From NCBI RefSeq assembly GCF_050948215.1, contig NC_135164.1, positions 8,933,116 through 8,997,115 of the forward strand: 64,000 bases of DNA, given 5' to 3'. Below, in pieces: positions 10,405 to 20,764 of this stretch. Numbering within the stretch: the stretch's first letter is position 1; every line of letters begins with the position of its first letter. The position numbers were made by a program, and so were the translations under genes. Origin of the DNA: Halictus rubicundus. Taxonomy: Eukaryota > Arthropoda > Insecta > Hymenoptera > Halictidae. The notes under the pieces were generated by a model. The model did not search any database. It had not been told where the DNA came from and saw nothing but the letters and a program-made list of their open reading frames with translations.

Positions 10405-13400
10405 ATGGCCGAGATTACGGATTTTGGGCCAAGAAAGACGATTTTTATCCTAGCCATTGTGGCCGGCTGCTTCGCGGTATTATGGCCGAAAATTTTCTAT
10501 CCTATGCTCACAGCATCTGTCACACCGCACCACACACCTGATAATTCTGGTAAGATTTTAATGTGCCAACCAATTTAAATATCAAAGATACATCTACGCG
10601 GGAATACTATTTTTCGAATCAATTCTATCCGAGTTCTTATTTTAGTTATAATTTGGATGTTGTTAACACGAAATTCACTCATCTAAGCACAATTGCAACA
10701 AAATATATTCTTTTGTCTTTTTTAGAACATTTTTTTCGACATATTATGTATATAATTATCGTTTGATTTCTGTTTATTATCATACATTATTTTTATGTGT
10801 ATTTATTAGCTTGCTGCGATGTAATATTTGAAAGCGACGTCACTGCTGCAGATATTATGCAGGAAATGTGTCAAAATATATTGAAGCATCATCAAGTCGA
10901 TCCACGTGTAAGAGATGCACTAAAATCTGTAAAACTGTCGCCTCAAAGCTCAAATTTATGTAGAGAAGAAATCTTAGCTAGATGCGGTATAGATTTAATT
11001 ACATTTCTCGCGGATAGAGAACGCTTGGGAAAGTCTCACAAACAAGTTTTGGAAGAAATCAGATCGTTTAATAGTTCTCTTTGCCTTAAGACACAGTTTG
11101 GAATACCCCTCTCCCAATTGGGAACTCCGCATCTCATCAGATATCACATTTTAATGCCACACAGTAAGAATTTCGAAAGGTTTTATTCAGAATTTTCGAT
11201 AATATAGATACTAACAAGACATTGGCATGTGCATTTTTGATACTTAACAATTTTATGGAAACAGCATTATCAAATAGTTATTATATTAATACTATGAAAC
11301 TAATAATTTATATTGCCATTCTAACAATTTAAAGACACCAGTTTGATGCTAATAATTTCACAAATTCACGTATAGAAAGCAGATTCAAGTTATCTCTTCT
11401 ACTTTGGCAAGTTGCCAAAAGAGCAAACATAACTACTGTGTGTAGATGGATATAAGTTTGGCCTATAGTCATAGTTTGAAATACATTCCATGTAATGACC
11501 TCTTCCACCAATTGTATAAATGAAAGAATAACATTATTGTTCATCTTCTTGTTGTTGTTAATAATCATACATAATTTTATGAAGTTTAATTATAAGATAG
11601 TTTATAATACATTTTTATATTGCTAGGCACAATACCCCAAGAACGACGTACACCTCCTCACGCAGGAGGCTTACATCCTGCATTAAGAGAACGTGGTAGA
11701 GCCATACCTTCCTCCCACATTGTGCCAAAAGTTATGGACAGACCCGATCATGTGATACCAAAAATGAGACCACCGTTGGGAGGTGCTGGTCATGTTGTTT
11801 CTGCACCAAAAGGAAATGGTACAATGGGAATAATTATGCCTCTCTATACTTTAGGCATCGTGCTATTTTTCCTGTATACAATTATAAAGGTAAATCTGGC
11901 AACAGTTTTCGTGCCAATACATATAATGCTAGGTCGAATAAGAGGATTTACTGAAAGGGTACATCTTTTAGGTACTAAAGAAAAATTCGGATAGCGAAAT
12001 TATTTCCGAGTATCCTGGAGCCGCGGCGGAAAAAGAATTTCGAAAAATGGTATTCAGTCCTGAAGCCTTTGCTACAGCGATGACTGGTGGCACGATACAT
12101 TATTGTAAGGAGAGATCGCAATCGCCTCACAGACCTGTACCCACCATAGAGGAACTAAAGGATCGTAAGTTGATTCTATGTTTATAGAAATGATTAATGA
12201 CACTTGATTTATATTATCATTAATGCAGTGTTTTCCTTGAAAGCTATTTCCTTTAAAGAAATACTGAAAAATAAGGTACATGTTTTTTTGAGTATCTAAT
12301 CAGATTTTTAAATGGTGTTGCATGATGCAAGGTTTGCACAATTAGAACACACACGTATTTACATTATACGAATCTAACAAAAAGAGAGAGAAATAAAAAC
12401 AGAAAATGTTAGACTAAAGTTACAATTTATTATAAGTAGTCCGTGTACATTCTCTGAACACATTTGGTGATGTTATACATGCTGGAACACAAGAAGCGGC
12501 AGGAGACATAGAGATAGACCAACTGAGACGACGTTTGGTCGAGACGGAAGCAGCCATGGAAAGAATTGTTGTCCAGATGGGCAACATATCACGTTCAGTT
12601 ATGCATAGTCCGAGCTCGCAACAAGAACTCAAGGTTTACTAGAATAATTTTGAAGCGATTTATATTGTCAGTTCCTTAGCCTTTAGAAATATGCACGTTG
12701 TTGTGTTCTGATTGCGTTTCAAGCTTTACCTGTCCGAAATGTACATTATATTCATACACACATATTGTACATTTAGTAAGAGATCTTCAAAATTTTCGCT
12801 TCCTTTTCGTTCTTCTACATTTCAATGCTTCTGGATAACCATTTCTAAATCGTGGACAATTGTTATGATTTTCTTTTTTATTAATCGTTGACAAACGTTA
12901 TGTTTTTGAAATGTTTATGCGTCGATACGGGATGCGCGTACTGATATTTTAGCTGAGTGAAATACTCGTTAGAAACCTTTAAGTCACTGAACTTATCGAG
13001 TAAATGGAATATACAGTTCTTATTTTTACATTTGAATAGTAGATGGGCCTCCAAAGTCCAAAGGTCTGGCAGGGGTCGATCGCTCATCTAAGGTATATTC
13101 CTTGCCTCAGAAATTTTCTAACAAACGTAACCGAAAGTTTGTGAACGATTGTTCTGATTAAATTTCTATACTTCTGCGTGTAATCAATTTACCGCATCAA
13201 AGGACTGTTATAACATGTTACGATGCTGAGATATTCAACTATCTCGATAACAATGTTTAACGTTGCTCAGTAGTAATATAGAATAAACCTCGATGTAAGA
13301 GTTTTTTGTTCCTATAGAACATAGTTCATATTTTAATGCATGACGGTGCATTATTATCACAAGTGCAGGTAATCCTGTGTTCTTTACACGACATTTTTTT

Positions 13401-15040
13401 CATTTATTATTACAAATTTATTTGCAGCATGGACTTTTCATAAGAAAGTATTTACAGCGTGTATTTTTATGCGTAGTTCTTATGTTTAGACAATGTCTAT
13501 TTTGTTGTGTTAAGCTAAAGAGTTGCAAACGTTAGAGACGTTTACTTTTACTAATAGATTAATAACTATTAACATTCGCAGTGTAGCAATGATTAAACGC
13601 TGCAGCATTTACATTCGATTCGTGTCAAGGAATGTGTAATTGCTAATTCACTTTTTAGGATGATGCTGTCGTCGAGGCCGACCATAGTAAAGCAGACGAA
13701 GAAGTAGCAAACATAGAAAATTCGCCGACTGTAAAAGTTATGGGTATGGAAATGACAGCTAGTTGCGAGGGTAAGGGTAGTAGACCTACTACTCCTATAA
13801 TACCCGTTGCACCCAGGTAATGATCATTCTGACAAATTACGTGTGTATCGAGTTCAGTGTTCAAATAATCAAGGTTGGTTAATTTTAGTCATGTCGGAAG
13901 GGAGAAAACACCACCCAAACCTATCTATTTAGAAGGGGCTTTACCTCCGCAGTGCGAACTGCTCGTAACCGATTCAGAAACACAAGCACAAAAAACAGAA
14001 GAGGATGCAGAAGCACCTGTTGTACTCTCAGGCAAAATGACCCTTTCCCTCATCAGTGTGGATCAAAATGCAGCTGTAAGAAAACATTAGAATTACCAAC
14101 AGAATCAAATGAATCTGCGGAGCCTTGTTTTATTTGGTGATTCTTTTATTCATTTAATTGTTTGCTATTGTACAAATTACTTAACAAAAACATGGCAAGT
14201 CACTGAAACAATGTAACATGGAAATAACTTTACCTCTTTTCTTTTTCTTTTCTGCAAAACTTTCGTAAACCTACAATTACACACAAGCAACTGCAGTAAT
14301 AATTATAATAGTAGGAAACTTGGTACACCATTGTGGACGTTGATCGCTTTGGAACTCGTTCAAGATTTCACTGATCGCAAACAATACTAACTTGGTTGAA
14401 CTAACTATATATATATATTCAACAATTACATACTAAGCTTTTACACACATATAATTACTTTTTCTTCAGGACTTCTACAGTTAGTACACATGTAGATATT
14501 TTGTTGTAGTTAGCAAGATTATCATGTAATAGTGGACTATAAAAATATTTAAATACCGTTTCATCAAAATAGGAATCTGAAGGAGAAAATCAAGAAGAAC
14601 GGACAGTAGAAGATGAAATAGTCTCGAGTACAGGCTACATGGGGATTGGAAATGAATCTCAGAAAGTTGGGTCAATTGGAGAAAAGCAAGTTGATGGTAA
14701 AATGGTTGAAGATGATGGAAGTGAAAATCAACAAGAGCAAGAGGATAAAATACATGTAGAAGACGAGGAAGATGAACTTGACGAGGAAAGAGAAGAAGAA
14801 GAAGAAGACGAAGAAGAGGTAGAAGAAGTAGAAGAGGAGGAGGAAGAAGAAGAAGAGGAGGACGAAGCAGATGAATACGAAGAAGAAGAGATTGAAGAGG
14901 AGGAGGAAGTAGAAGTTGAAGAAGACAACGAAGAAAATGAAAATGAGGAAGCAGACGAAAGCGAGAGCGGCGAGGAAGAAGCAGAAGGCGAGACAGATGA
15001 GGAAGAGGAAAGTGAAACAGAGAATATTAAAAGAATATAA
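10405..15040 (+). CDS. ric-3: RIC-3, nicotinic acetylcholine receptor chaperone
   Basis: Exons 10405-10549, (cassette 10810-11163), 11627-11889, 11972-12164, 12440-12633, 13659-13816, 13889-14075 and 14573-15040 join in frame. The protein is 535 residues without the cassette and 653 with it. The N terminus GPRKTIFILAIVAGCFAVLWPKIF-type segment is the first hydrophobic helix. A Pro/Arg/His-rich linker follows, then the family-defining second helix MGIIMPLYTLGIVLFFLY (human GQIIPIYGFGIFLYILY). Next come a region with ISEYPGAAAEKEF and the helical DIEIDQLRRRLVETEAAMERI, which corresponds to the human coiled coil (LKETEAAMEKL), and a long Glu/Asp tail. RIC-3 is an ER membrane protein that promotes folding and assembly of nicotinic and 5-HT3 receptors. 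The donor at 12634 (AAG|GTTTAC) is weak; reading through gives a stop two codons later. Poly(A) signals lie at 16029 and 16260. Confidence 0.92.
10810..11163 (+). other. ric-3: Symmetrical cassette exon of ric-3 (118 codons)
   Basis: The exon is bounded by TTTATTAG| and |GTAAGAA and is phase 1 on both sides, so it can be included or skipped without shifting the frame. It encodes a folded-looking, non-repetitive segment between the two transmembrane helices. Motifs include ADIMQEMCQNIL, five to six cysteines (CC, MCQ, LCRE, RCG, LCLK) and LGTPHLIRYHILMP. I know of no such insert in vertebrate RIC3 and recognise no domain. Codon use looks like real coding sequence. It could be an alternative isoform domain or an exon of a separate overlapping transcript. 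Confidence 0.7.
14740..15037 (+). repeat. GAA/GAG-rich tract encoding the acidic tail of ric-3
   Basis: An imperfect purine-rich triplet run encodes about 95 residues that are mostly Glu and Asp. On the complementary strand the same tract gives a meaningless poly-Ser frame, and one frame over it gives a Lys/Arg-rich frame. Confidence 0.85.
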
Positions 15041-16887
15041 GAAATTGTTCTATCAGCAATCGAAATTAATAAATGACGTCACGGAGTCGAAAGGAAAGAT
15101 GCGAAACAACATCTTAAAGGACGCAGACCATAGTGGCAAAAACAACGAAATGAAACGAAGTTTTAACATTAATTTGGAAAAGTGAAATAGGGAAGATCAA
15201 AGATGAAGAGATTGGATTGCCTTATAGCGAAAAGACGATTCGGAACAAAGCAAACTTAAAATAATGATTGATCGAATCAGTGTTTACCAATCTTCAAGAA
15301 TTGTATGCTGCAATAAGAACGGGCTAACTAAAAGTACGATAAAAAAGTGAAGACAGAGATAAGAAACATTGGTCAAGCACTGCCAAAACACCTGATAAGT
15401 TCACAAGAATCGAATTTACCATATGCTTGAATTATTATCTGTTCTACCCAATGTTTCATTAAATCAGAAATTTGTTAATTGGAGGGGCCAAGTAAGAGGC
15501 AGTGCTTTCACGTACATGTCTAATAGTATCATTGTTTTAGGGAGATTGTGGAATCCGGTACTGCAGACGGTACTAGACGCTGTACAACTATCAACATTGT
15601 TATGGTGTTCACTCCCTATTGGGTACCGTGATTGGCAAGCACTGATCTACATGCTTGTGCATTCATCAGTTAGATCGGTTGAATACTATTCAGTATTTTT
15701 CATTCTGCCAAATCCTTAACTATAATTTTATCATTCATTTTTTTAATGTTCAATGATCTATTTTGTATGGAATCCTGTGCATAGTGTTCGTACTATGTCC
15801 CAATGGAAATTTTGTAATACAGTAGTTTATAGAGTCACTTAGTCGGTAGCATTGTCATTTTCATACCTATGCTTGATCATGCGATTCTATAATATCGTGC
15901 AATACAAATATTGGATGCAATTCCAAATAGTAATATCATGTTACTCTTATGTACGATCGCGTGACATTTATTATTTTTAGAGCAAACTGAAATTTAAAGA
16001 CAAACAAACGTAATACCTCTCGAAAGCCAATAAATACAAATAATTTATTTAGTTGCATGATATAACTACACGGAAGTGTTAGTATAATGCATTGTAATAT
16101 TCACCGTTCATTTTGTCGTGTAATTAGTATAAAATCAAATTGTTAGCACTGTTATGAATTACCTATGGACAAGTAGAGGTTATTGTCGAATCATAACTTG
16201 CAAATAATTCGGGAAATTGTTAAATTTACAAATTATATAGAAAATATATGTATATTGAAAATAAAATAATTTTGCAGTTATTATTTATCGTATGTTGTAC
16301 AGTTTAATAATACAATACATGAAAACAATATTATCGTTTCAATTTCCATAAGAAATTGTTGATCTAATGGAATTTGGTTTAATATTGTTTACACTGTTTT
16401 TAGACATATAGAGTGTGTATCCATACTCTTACAAACGAACGAATCGATTACGTAATCCTTTACTGGTTACTAGCTCCATCTACTACAAAAATACGTTCAT
16501 TTAAAATATCTTTATAACCTATTTTCAATTTTGGTTTAGTACTTAATAAATGATGGTAGATATGTATTGTTTGGTGTTCTAAACATTATGTTATAAAATT
16601 TCACGTTTTAGCATAAATACGACAGTATCATTGAACATCGTACAAGAGCATATATTCATTTTCCTTCATTTGGTCTTATGTACGTTTTTTATTTTTCAAA
16701 TATACTTTTTCTATGATTGTTTTATCTTATGATTCACGCGTTAAAAGTTGTTTTTATCCACACTGTTCCATTTAGCTAACAAAAATGGTGATAAAAAATA
16801 TTTGCTTTCTTTGTGTTGCAGAGTAAGCTATGTGTACTATGTACAGGAAACTTGTAATTATATAATAAACCTACTGGAATTGTCAAC
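15041..16887 (+). other. ric-3 3' UTR and spacer to IMMP2L
   Basis: AT-rich DNA with AATAAA at 16029-16034 and 16260-16265. A 98-codon open frame at 15423-15719 shows no family resemblance and is probably chance. Nothing else is seen until the IMMP2L start. Confidence 0.5.
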
Positions 16888-16901
16888 ATGTATTTGCGAG
16901 T

Positions 16902-17507
16902 ATGTTTAACCGTGACATACTAACCGTAACATTCCTAGTACGACACTTACTCCGTGGTGTTCTATTTGGTATCCCTATAGGGATTACCTTCTTAGACAGG
17001 ATCGGTTCCATAGCCAAGGTAGACGGAGTCTCCATGCAACCAACCCTAAACCCAGATTCCTGGGAGAACGATTATGTCTATTTGAATCGTTGGGCAATTC
17101 ATACGGAAGGCATTCAACGTGGCGAAATAGTAGCCGTCACATCTCCCAAAAGACCGAACGAAACATTGATTAAACGTGTCGTAGGATTGCCTGGAGATGT
17201 TATATGTACCCATGGAAACTGTGGAGACGTATTACAGGTATTCGTTTTATTTCTGCGATTTTTGTGCTTAACGAACAAAATCAAAGTGTTCGTTTTTCAG
17301 ATACCAGAAGGTCATTGTTGGGTGGAAGGAGATCACACCGGTTATTCTCTAGACTCTACCACTTTCGGACCAGTTTCTCTCGGCCTAATAACTGCCAAAG
17401 CCACCTGCATCGTGTGGCCGCCTAAACGCTGGCAATTTTTAAATCGTGCTACCCTAACACATAAATTTCAGCTATTCGTAGCGAAAGATCATATGCAAAA
17501 AATTTAA
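16902..17507 (+). CDS. IMMP2L: Mitochondrial inner membrane protease subunit 2
   Basis: Two exons (16902-17237 and 17301-17507) encode 180 residues, close to the 175 of human IMMP2L. This is an S26-family signal peptidase of the inner mitochondrial membrane that removes intermembrane-space sorting signals, for example from cytochrome c1 and glycerol-3-phosphate dehydrogenase. An N-terminal helix (LLRGVLFGIPIGITFLDRI) is followed by VDGVSMQPTLNP with nucleophile Ser44, then LIKRVVGLPGD with general-base Lys91. Box E-like GHCWVEGDHTGYSLDSTTFGPVSLGLI and a WPPKRW motif follow. The 63-nt intron (17238-17300) is a multiple of three and contains no stop, so its retention would insert 21 hydrophobic residues before the VEGD box. 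The upstream ATG at 16888 is out of frame with a short uORF. The stop is only 10 nt before the next gene's ATG. Confidence 0.95.
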   Translation: MFNRDILTVTFLVRHLLRGVLFGIPIGITFLDRIGSIAKVDGVSMQPTLNPDSWENDYVYLNRWAIHTEGIQRGEIVAVTSPKRPNETLIKRVVGLPGDVICTHGNCGDVLQVFVLFLRFLCLTNKIKVFVFQIPEGHCWVEGDHTGYSLDSTTFGPVSLGLITAKATCIVWPPKRWQFLNRATLTHKFQLFVAKDHMQKI

Positions 17508-17517
17508 TTTTCAAACC

Positions 17518-19672
17518 ATGAGAGCCGTCAGTTTTGTGAAACGGCTGCAATGGGATTTGCCTGGAACCGTGTGCAGACACGGATTAACAATAGGAGATAT
17601 CGACAACGATGGCGACAACGAATTAGTTGTCGGCACTACCGAGGGGGAACTGTACATTTTCAAAGTGAGTCGTACGATTACGCTCGAGAGGTATTGCACG
17701 TTTCTTCTTAAATCGATGTCCAACAGGGATCGGAGCTGTGGCAGAAAATACCGGGTTTAGGTCTAATTACTAGCGTCGCGGTAGGAGATATTTTTAATTA
17801 CGGTCGAAACGCGTTGGTCGTGATATGCGGAGACGGCTGGGCTCATATTTTTTATAGTCCAAGATCTGTAAATCCTAGTACGAACAACGCAGCATCTTTT
17901 CAACAGCCAACCAAAGAGTCATCCGACCCAGACAATAGCAAAGGTGACCCTAACATTTCCATTGGAACCTCTAAAAAAACACGTAACAGATCATTTATAA
18001 ATCGTTTGTTTTCAGATCAAACGGATGGAGGCAGTGAAGCGAACGAGTTAACCGGGAAAATGGAATGCGTGCATGTACAAAGAATTCCAACGAACACGAA
18101 GGTTGTATTGATAGAAGATGTCGATAGAGACGGTGCCAATGAAATGATACTGGGCTTGACCGATCGTGTGGTTCGCTCCTATAGGTGGTCGAGCAATTTA
18201 GAACTAGGTAGAGGAAAATTAGTTGGGCTGAATAAATGGGAGTGTGCCAGTCAAATCGGGACAGTCACGTTACAGGTATGATCGGGTGTAACACGCTAAA
18301 AAAGAAAAAGCAATCCCGCGATATTTTTATATACATAGAGGATGTCCCAAGTTTTAACGGTCAAACAAAAAGGTTGTCAAATAAGGAAAAGATGCATCTT
18401 TTTCCAGAAAGCCTATATGTATACGTAAGTTTGGTTTTTGTTCAGCACACGGCGGATGGAACACCGACCTTGTTAGTGGCTCAGCCCGGTGGGACTTTTA
18501 TGCGAATCAAGTGTAATCCCAAGGAGTGTTACTTGGAAGACGAGACTCATCAAACTGACGACGAGACGGCGGCGAGTTGCGTAGATTATCAAACGTTGGG
18601 CATATCGCGGATGCGCAATCAAAATATTTCGACTGAGATCATAGGGGATCTGGAGTACACGCCGGTAGAGAACAAAACGGTACCCGACGAATCTTCGTCC
18701 AAAGATAATTTATCCAGTGAAATCTGCCACGGCGAGAGTTCGATCGTCCAGCCAACAGTGGACAGTGAGGAAACGGAAAACGTCACCGAGACAACTGACT
18801 TGACGAACGTGGATCAAGTCGATGGCAATCTTATGGGAGGAAATGTGATTCTTGGCGACTATGACGACCAGCCACAAAAAGATTCATTGTTGCCTACGTA
18901 CAAAGACTTTTCTCCCCAAAGCAATAACAATAATAGTCACAACGGCAATAGTAGCAGTAGTAATAGCAGCATAGTTGAATGTTCAAAAGGGAAGGACGAA
19001 GCCAGAGCTAAAAGCAACGTCGAACAAGGTCCACCGCAAGGAAAACCATATGCTCTCGCTACTTTGGACGGAACAATAATGTTGGTCAGGGATGAAGTTA
19101 TTTTGTGGTAAGATCGAGTCCTCGAAGATGATTTCCACGCAGGTACGGGCGTTGTACGACGCGTTACGTCGTAATAGAAGACAGTTTGCTTTTAGGTCTA
19201 TGCAGGTGGATCATCTGATATTCGCCCTGTGTCGTTTAGACGTGACCGGGGATGGCTCTGATGAGATCGTGGCATGCGCTTGGGACGGTCAGACTTATAT
19301 TTTAGATCAGCAACGAAACAGCGTGCGTTTCCAATTCGAAGAGCCGGTCAGAGCGTTCTGTACCGGCAATTACAACGTTTCGCCCGGTGTTTCATCACCC
19401 TGTCTCGTGTACAATACTTTTAACAATAAGGTAATTCCTCGTTGACAGGAATATTCAACGAATTTTGAACTACTTTGGTATTTCATTTACAGATCTTCCT
19501 CTACTACGATGTTACGCTTCCGAGCATGGCGATCAAGCCTTTGGACCCCCTGGAGGAACTCGATCCCGAAGAGAGAAAGACTTTCGAGGATCTCCTTGGA
19601 CGTTGCAATGGCACGGAAAGATCCCAAAAGATGCAGCAGTTGACCGAGTGGTTGTTATATGGGACATCTTGA
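17518..19672 (+). CDS. ITFG2: Integrin-alpha FG-GAP repeat-containing protein 2, KICSTOR subunit
   Basis: Exons 17518-17664, 17727-18275, 18446-19107, 19196-19430 and 19493-19672 join in frame (phases 0, 0, 2, 0) into 590 residues; human ITFG2 has 447. FG-GAP-like blades show calcium-loop motifs: GDIDNDGDNELVVGT (residues 26-40), EDVDRDGANEMILGLTDR (about 178-195) and [21 protein letters not shown] (about 465-485). The last aligns with human [20 protein letters not shown], as does LVYNTFNNKI (human LVYVTFNQKI). With KPTN, SZT2 and KICS2, ITFG2 forms KICSTOR, which recruits the GATOR1 complex to lysosomes and restrains mTORC1 when nutrients are low. The extra length is an acidic and Asn/Ser-rich insert in exon 3. 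No AATAAA is seen near the stop; weaker variants follow within 60 nt. Confidence 0.93.
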
Positions 19673-20764
19673 TTCCTGTGCCTGTACAGGATTGTAATAT
19701 ACAATACATAATAAGAAATAAGAAAAACTAAAAAGAGTGAACATTTATATTCCTAAAGCGTTTGTTTTGTTACTGTATAAGTGAGACGACCGGTATGTGT
19801 CTCGTACGATCAAAAAACCGCTTCCAATATAACCGCACCCTGAATCGTAAAATCGTTCGAGCCTCGGATTACGTTTGTTCAGCGTCCAACGGGATATTTA
19901 TTGCTCGTATCAGTGCTCCTTTTCGATTCCCAACTCCTGTCGCGAGTCCCCTTCGTTATCGCGATGGATATATGACCGACGAAAAATCTTGTAAATTTTT
20001 GGAAAGGAAGGCCGAGACAATCTTGCATTGTACACGTTACGGCTCGTAGGTGCTGATTTAAGAATACCTGCCTATTTGCGGTACACCGCGACCGTGATAA
20101 ACAGAAGTTTATCAGTCTATCGTAAATTAAACTGATGTACACTGAACGTCCGTTGAACATATAGAGCATCGGTCCGGACGTCACCGTTGTCAGTGGGAAT
20201 GTAGATCTCGTCGGGTACTTTTCTGGAGGAGTCGTACGGTTTAAGGTACCGACTTTAAAAAAAACCCTCGAGCCGGTGTACAGAGCTAATTTTTCGAGCG
20301 ACCGGTCGGGAAACGTTCACGAGGCCGTAATCAGCCAGAGGCAGGAAATTAGAACGTGAGTGTCGTAAATATCGTACGGTTTTTAATCCCGCGCCACGCC
20401 CGGAAGCGACTCTTATATCCTGCATATAGCTGGACGTCCAGTGCCGCGAGTGGACGTCCAATTAAATCGGTATGCGCTTTCACGATCGTGCAGAGCTTCC
20501 GTTTGATCGATTAGAGAGAACCGGAAGAAACGGTTCCCGGTCGTTTTTCCTTACCCCGCGATCTTACCCGCTTTTATGTTTCGAGACGAATTAGACGTAA
20601 CGAGAAAGAAACTAACGAGAACACACCCGGAGTAACACCGGTTTTAAAGTGCGGCCGTTCAACCGAGCTCAATCGAGTGGTACGCGTTCGAGGAGAAGCG
20701 TGTTCTCGTTTTCGGTGTGTACGGTGCGAGGCATATCATTAAGTAACATTCGATCGATTCTAGA
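19673..20764. other. ITFG2 to SLC5A spacer
   Basis: No open frame of interest. Base composition rises in GC through this stretch. The last 150 bases probably hold the promoter and 5' UTR of the transporter, but no TATA box is visible. Confidence 0.4.

Noticed and set aside
14728..14928. Poly-Ser minus-strand frame at 14.7-14.9 kb
   Set aside because: It is the antisense reading of the GAA/GAG tract encoding the acidic ric-3 tail.
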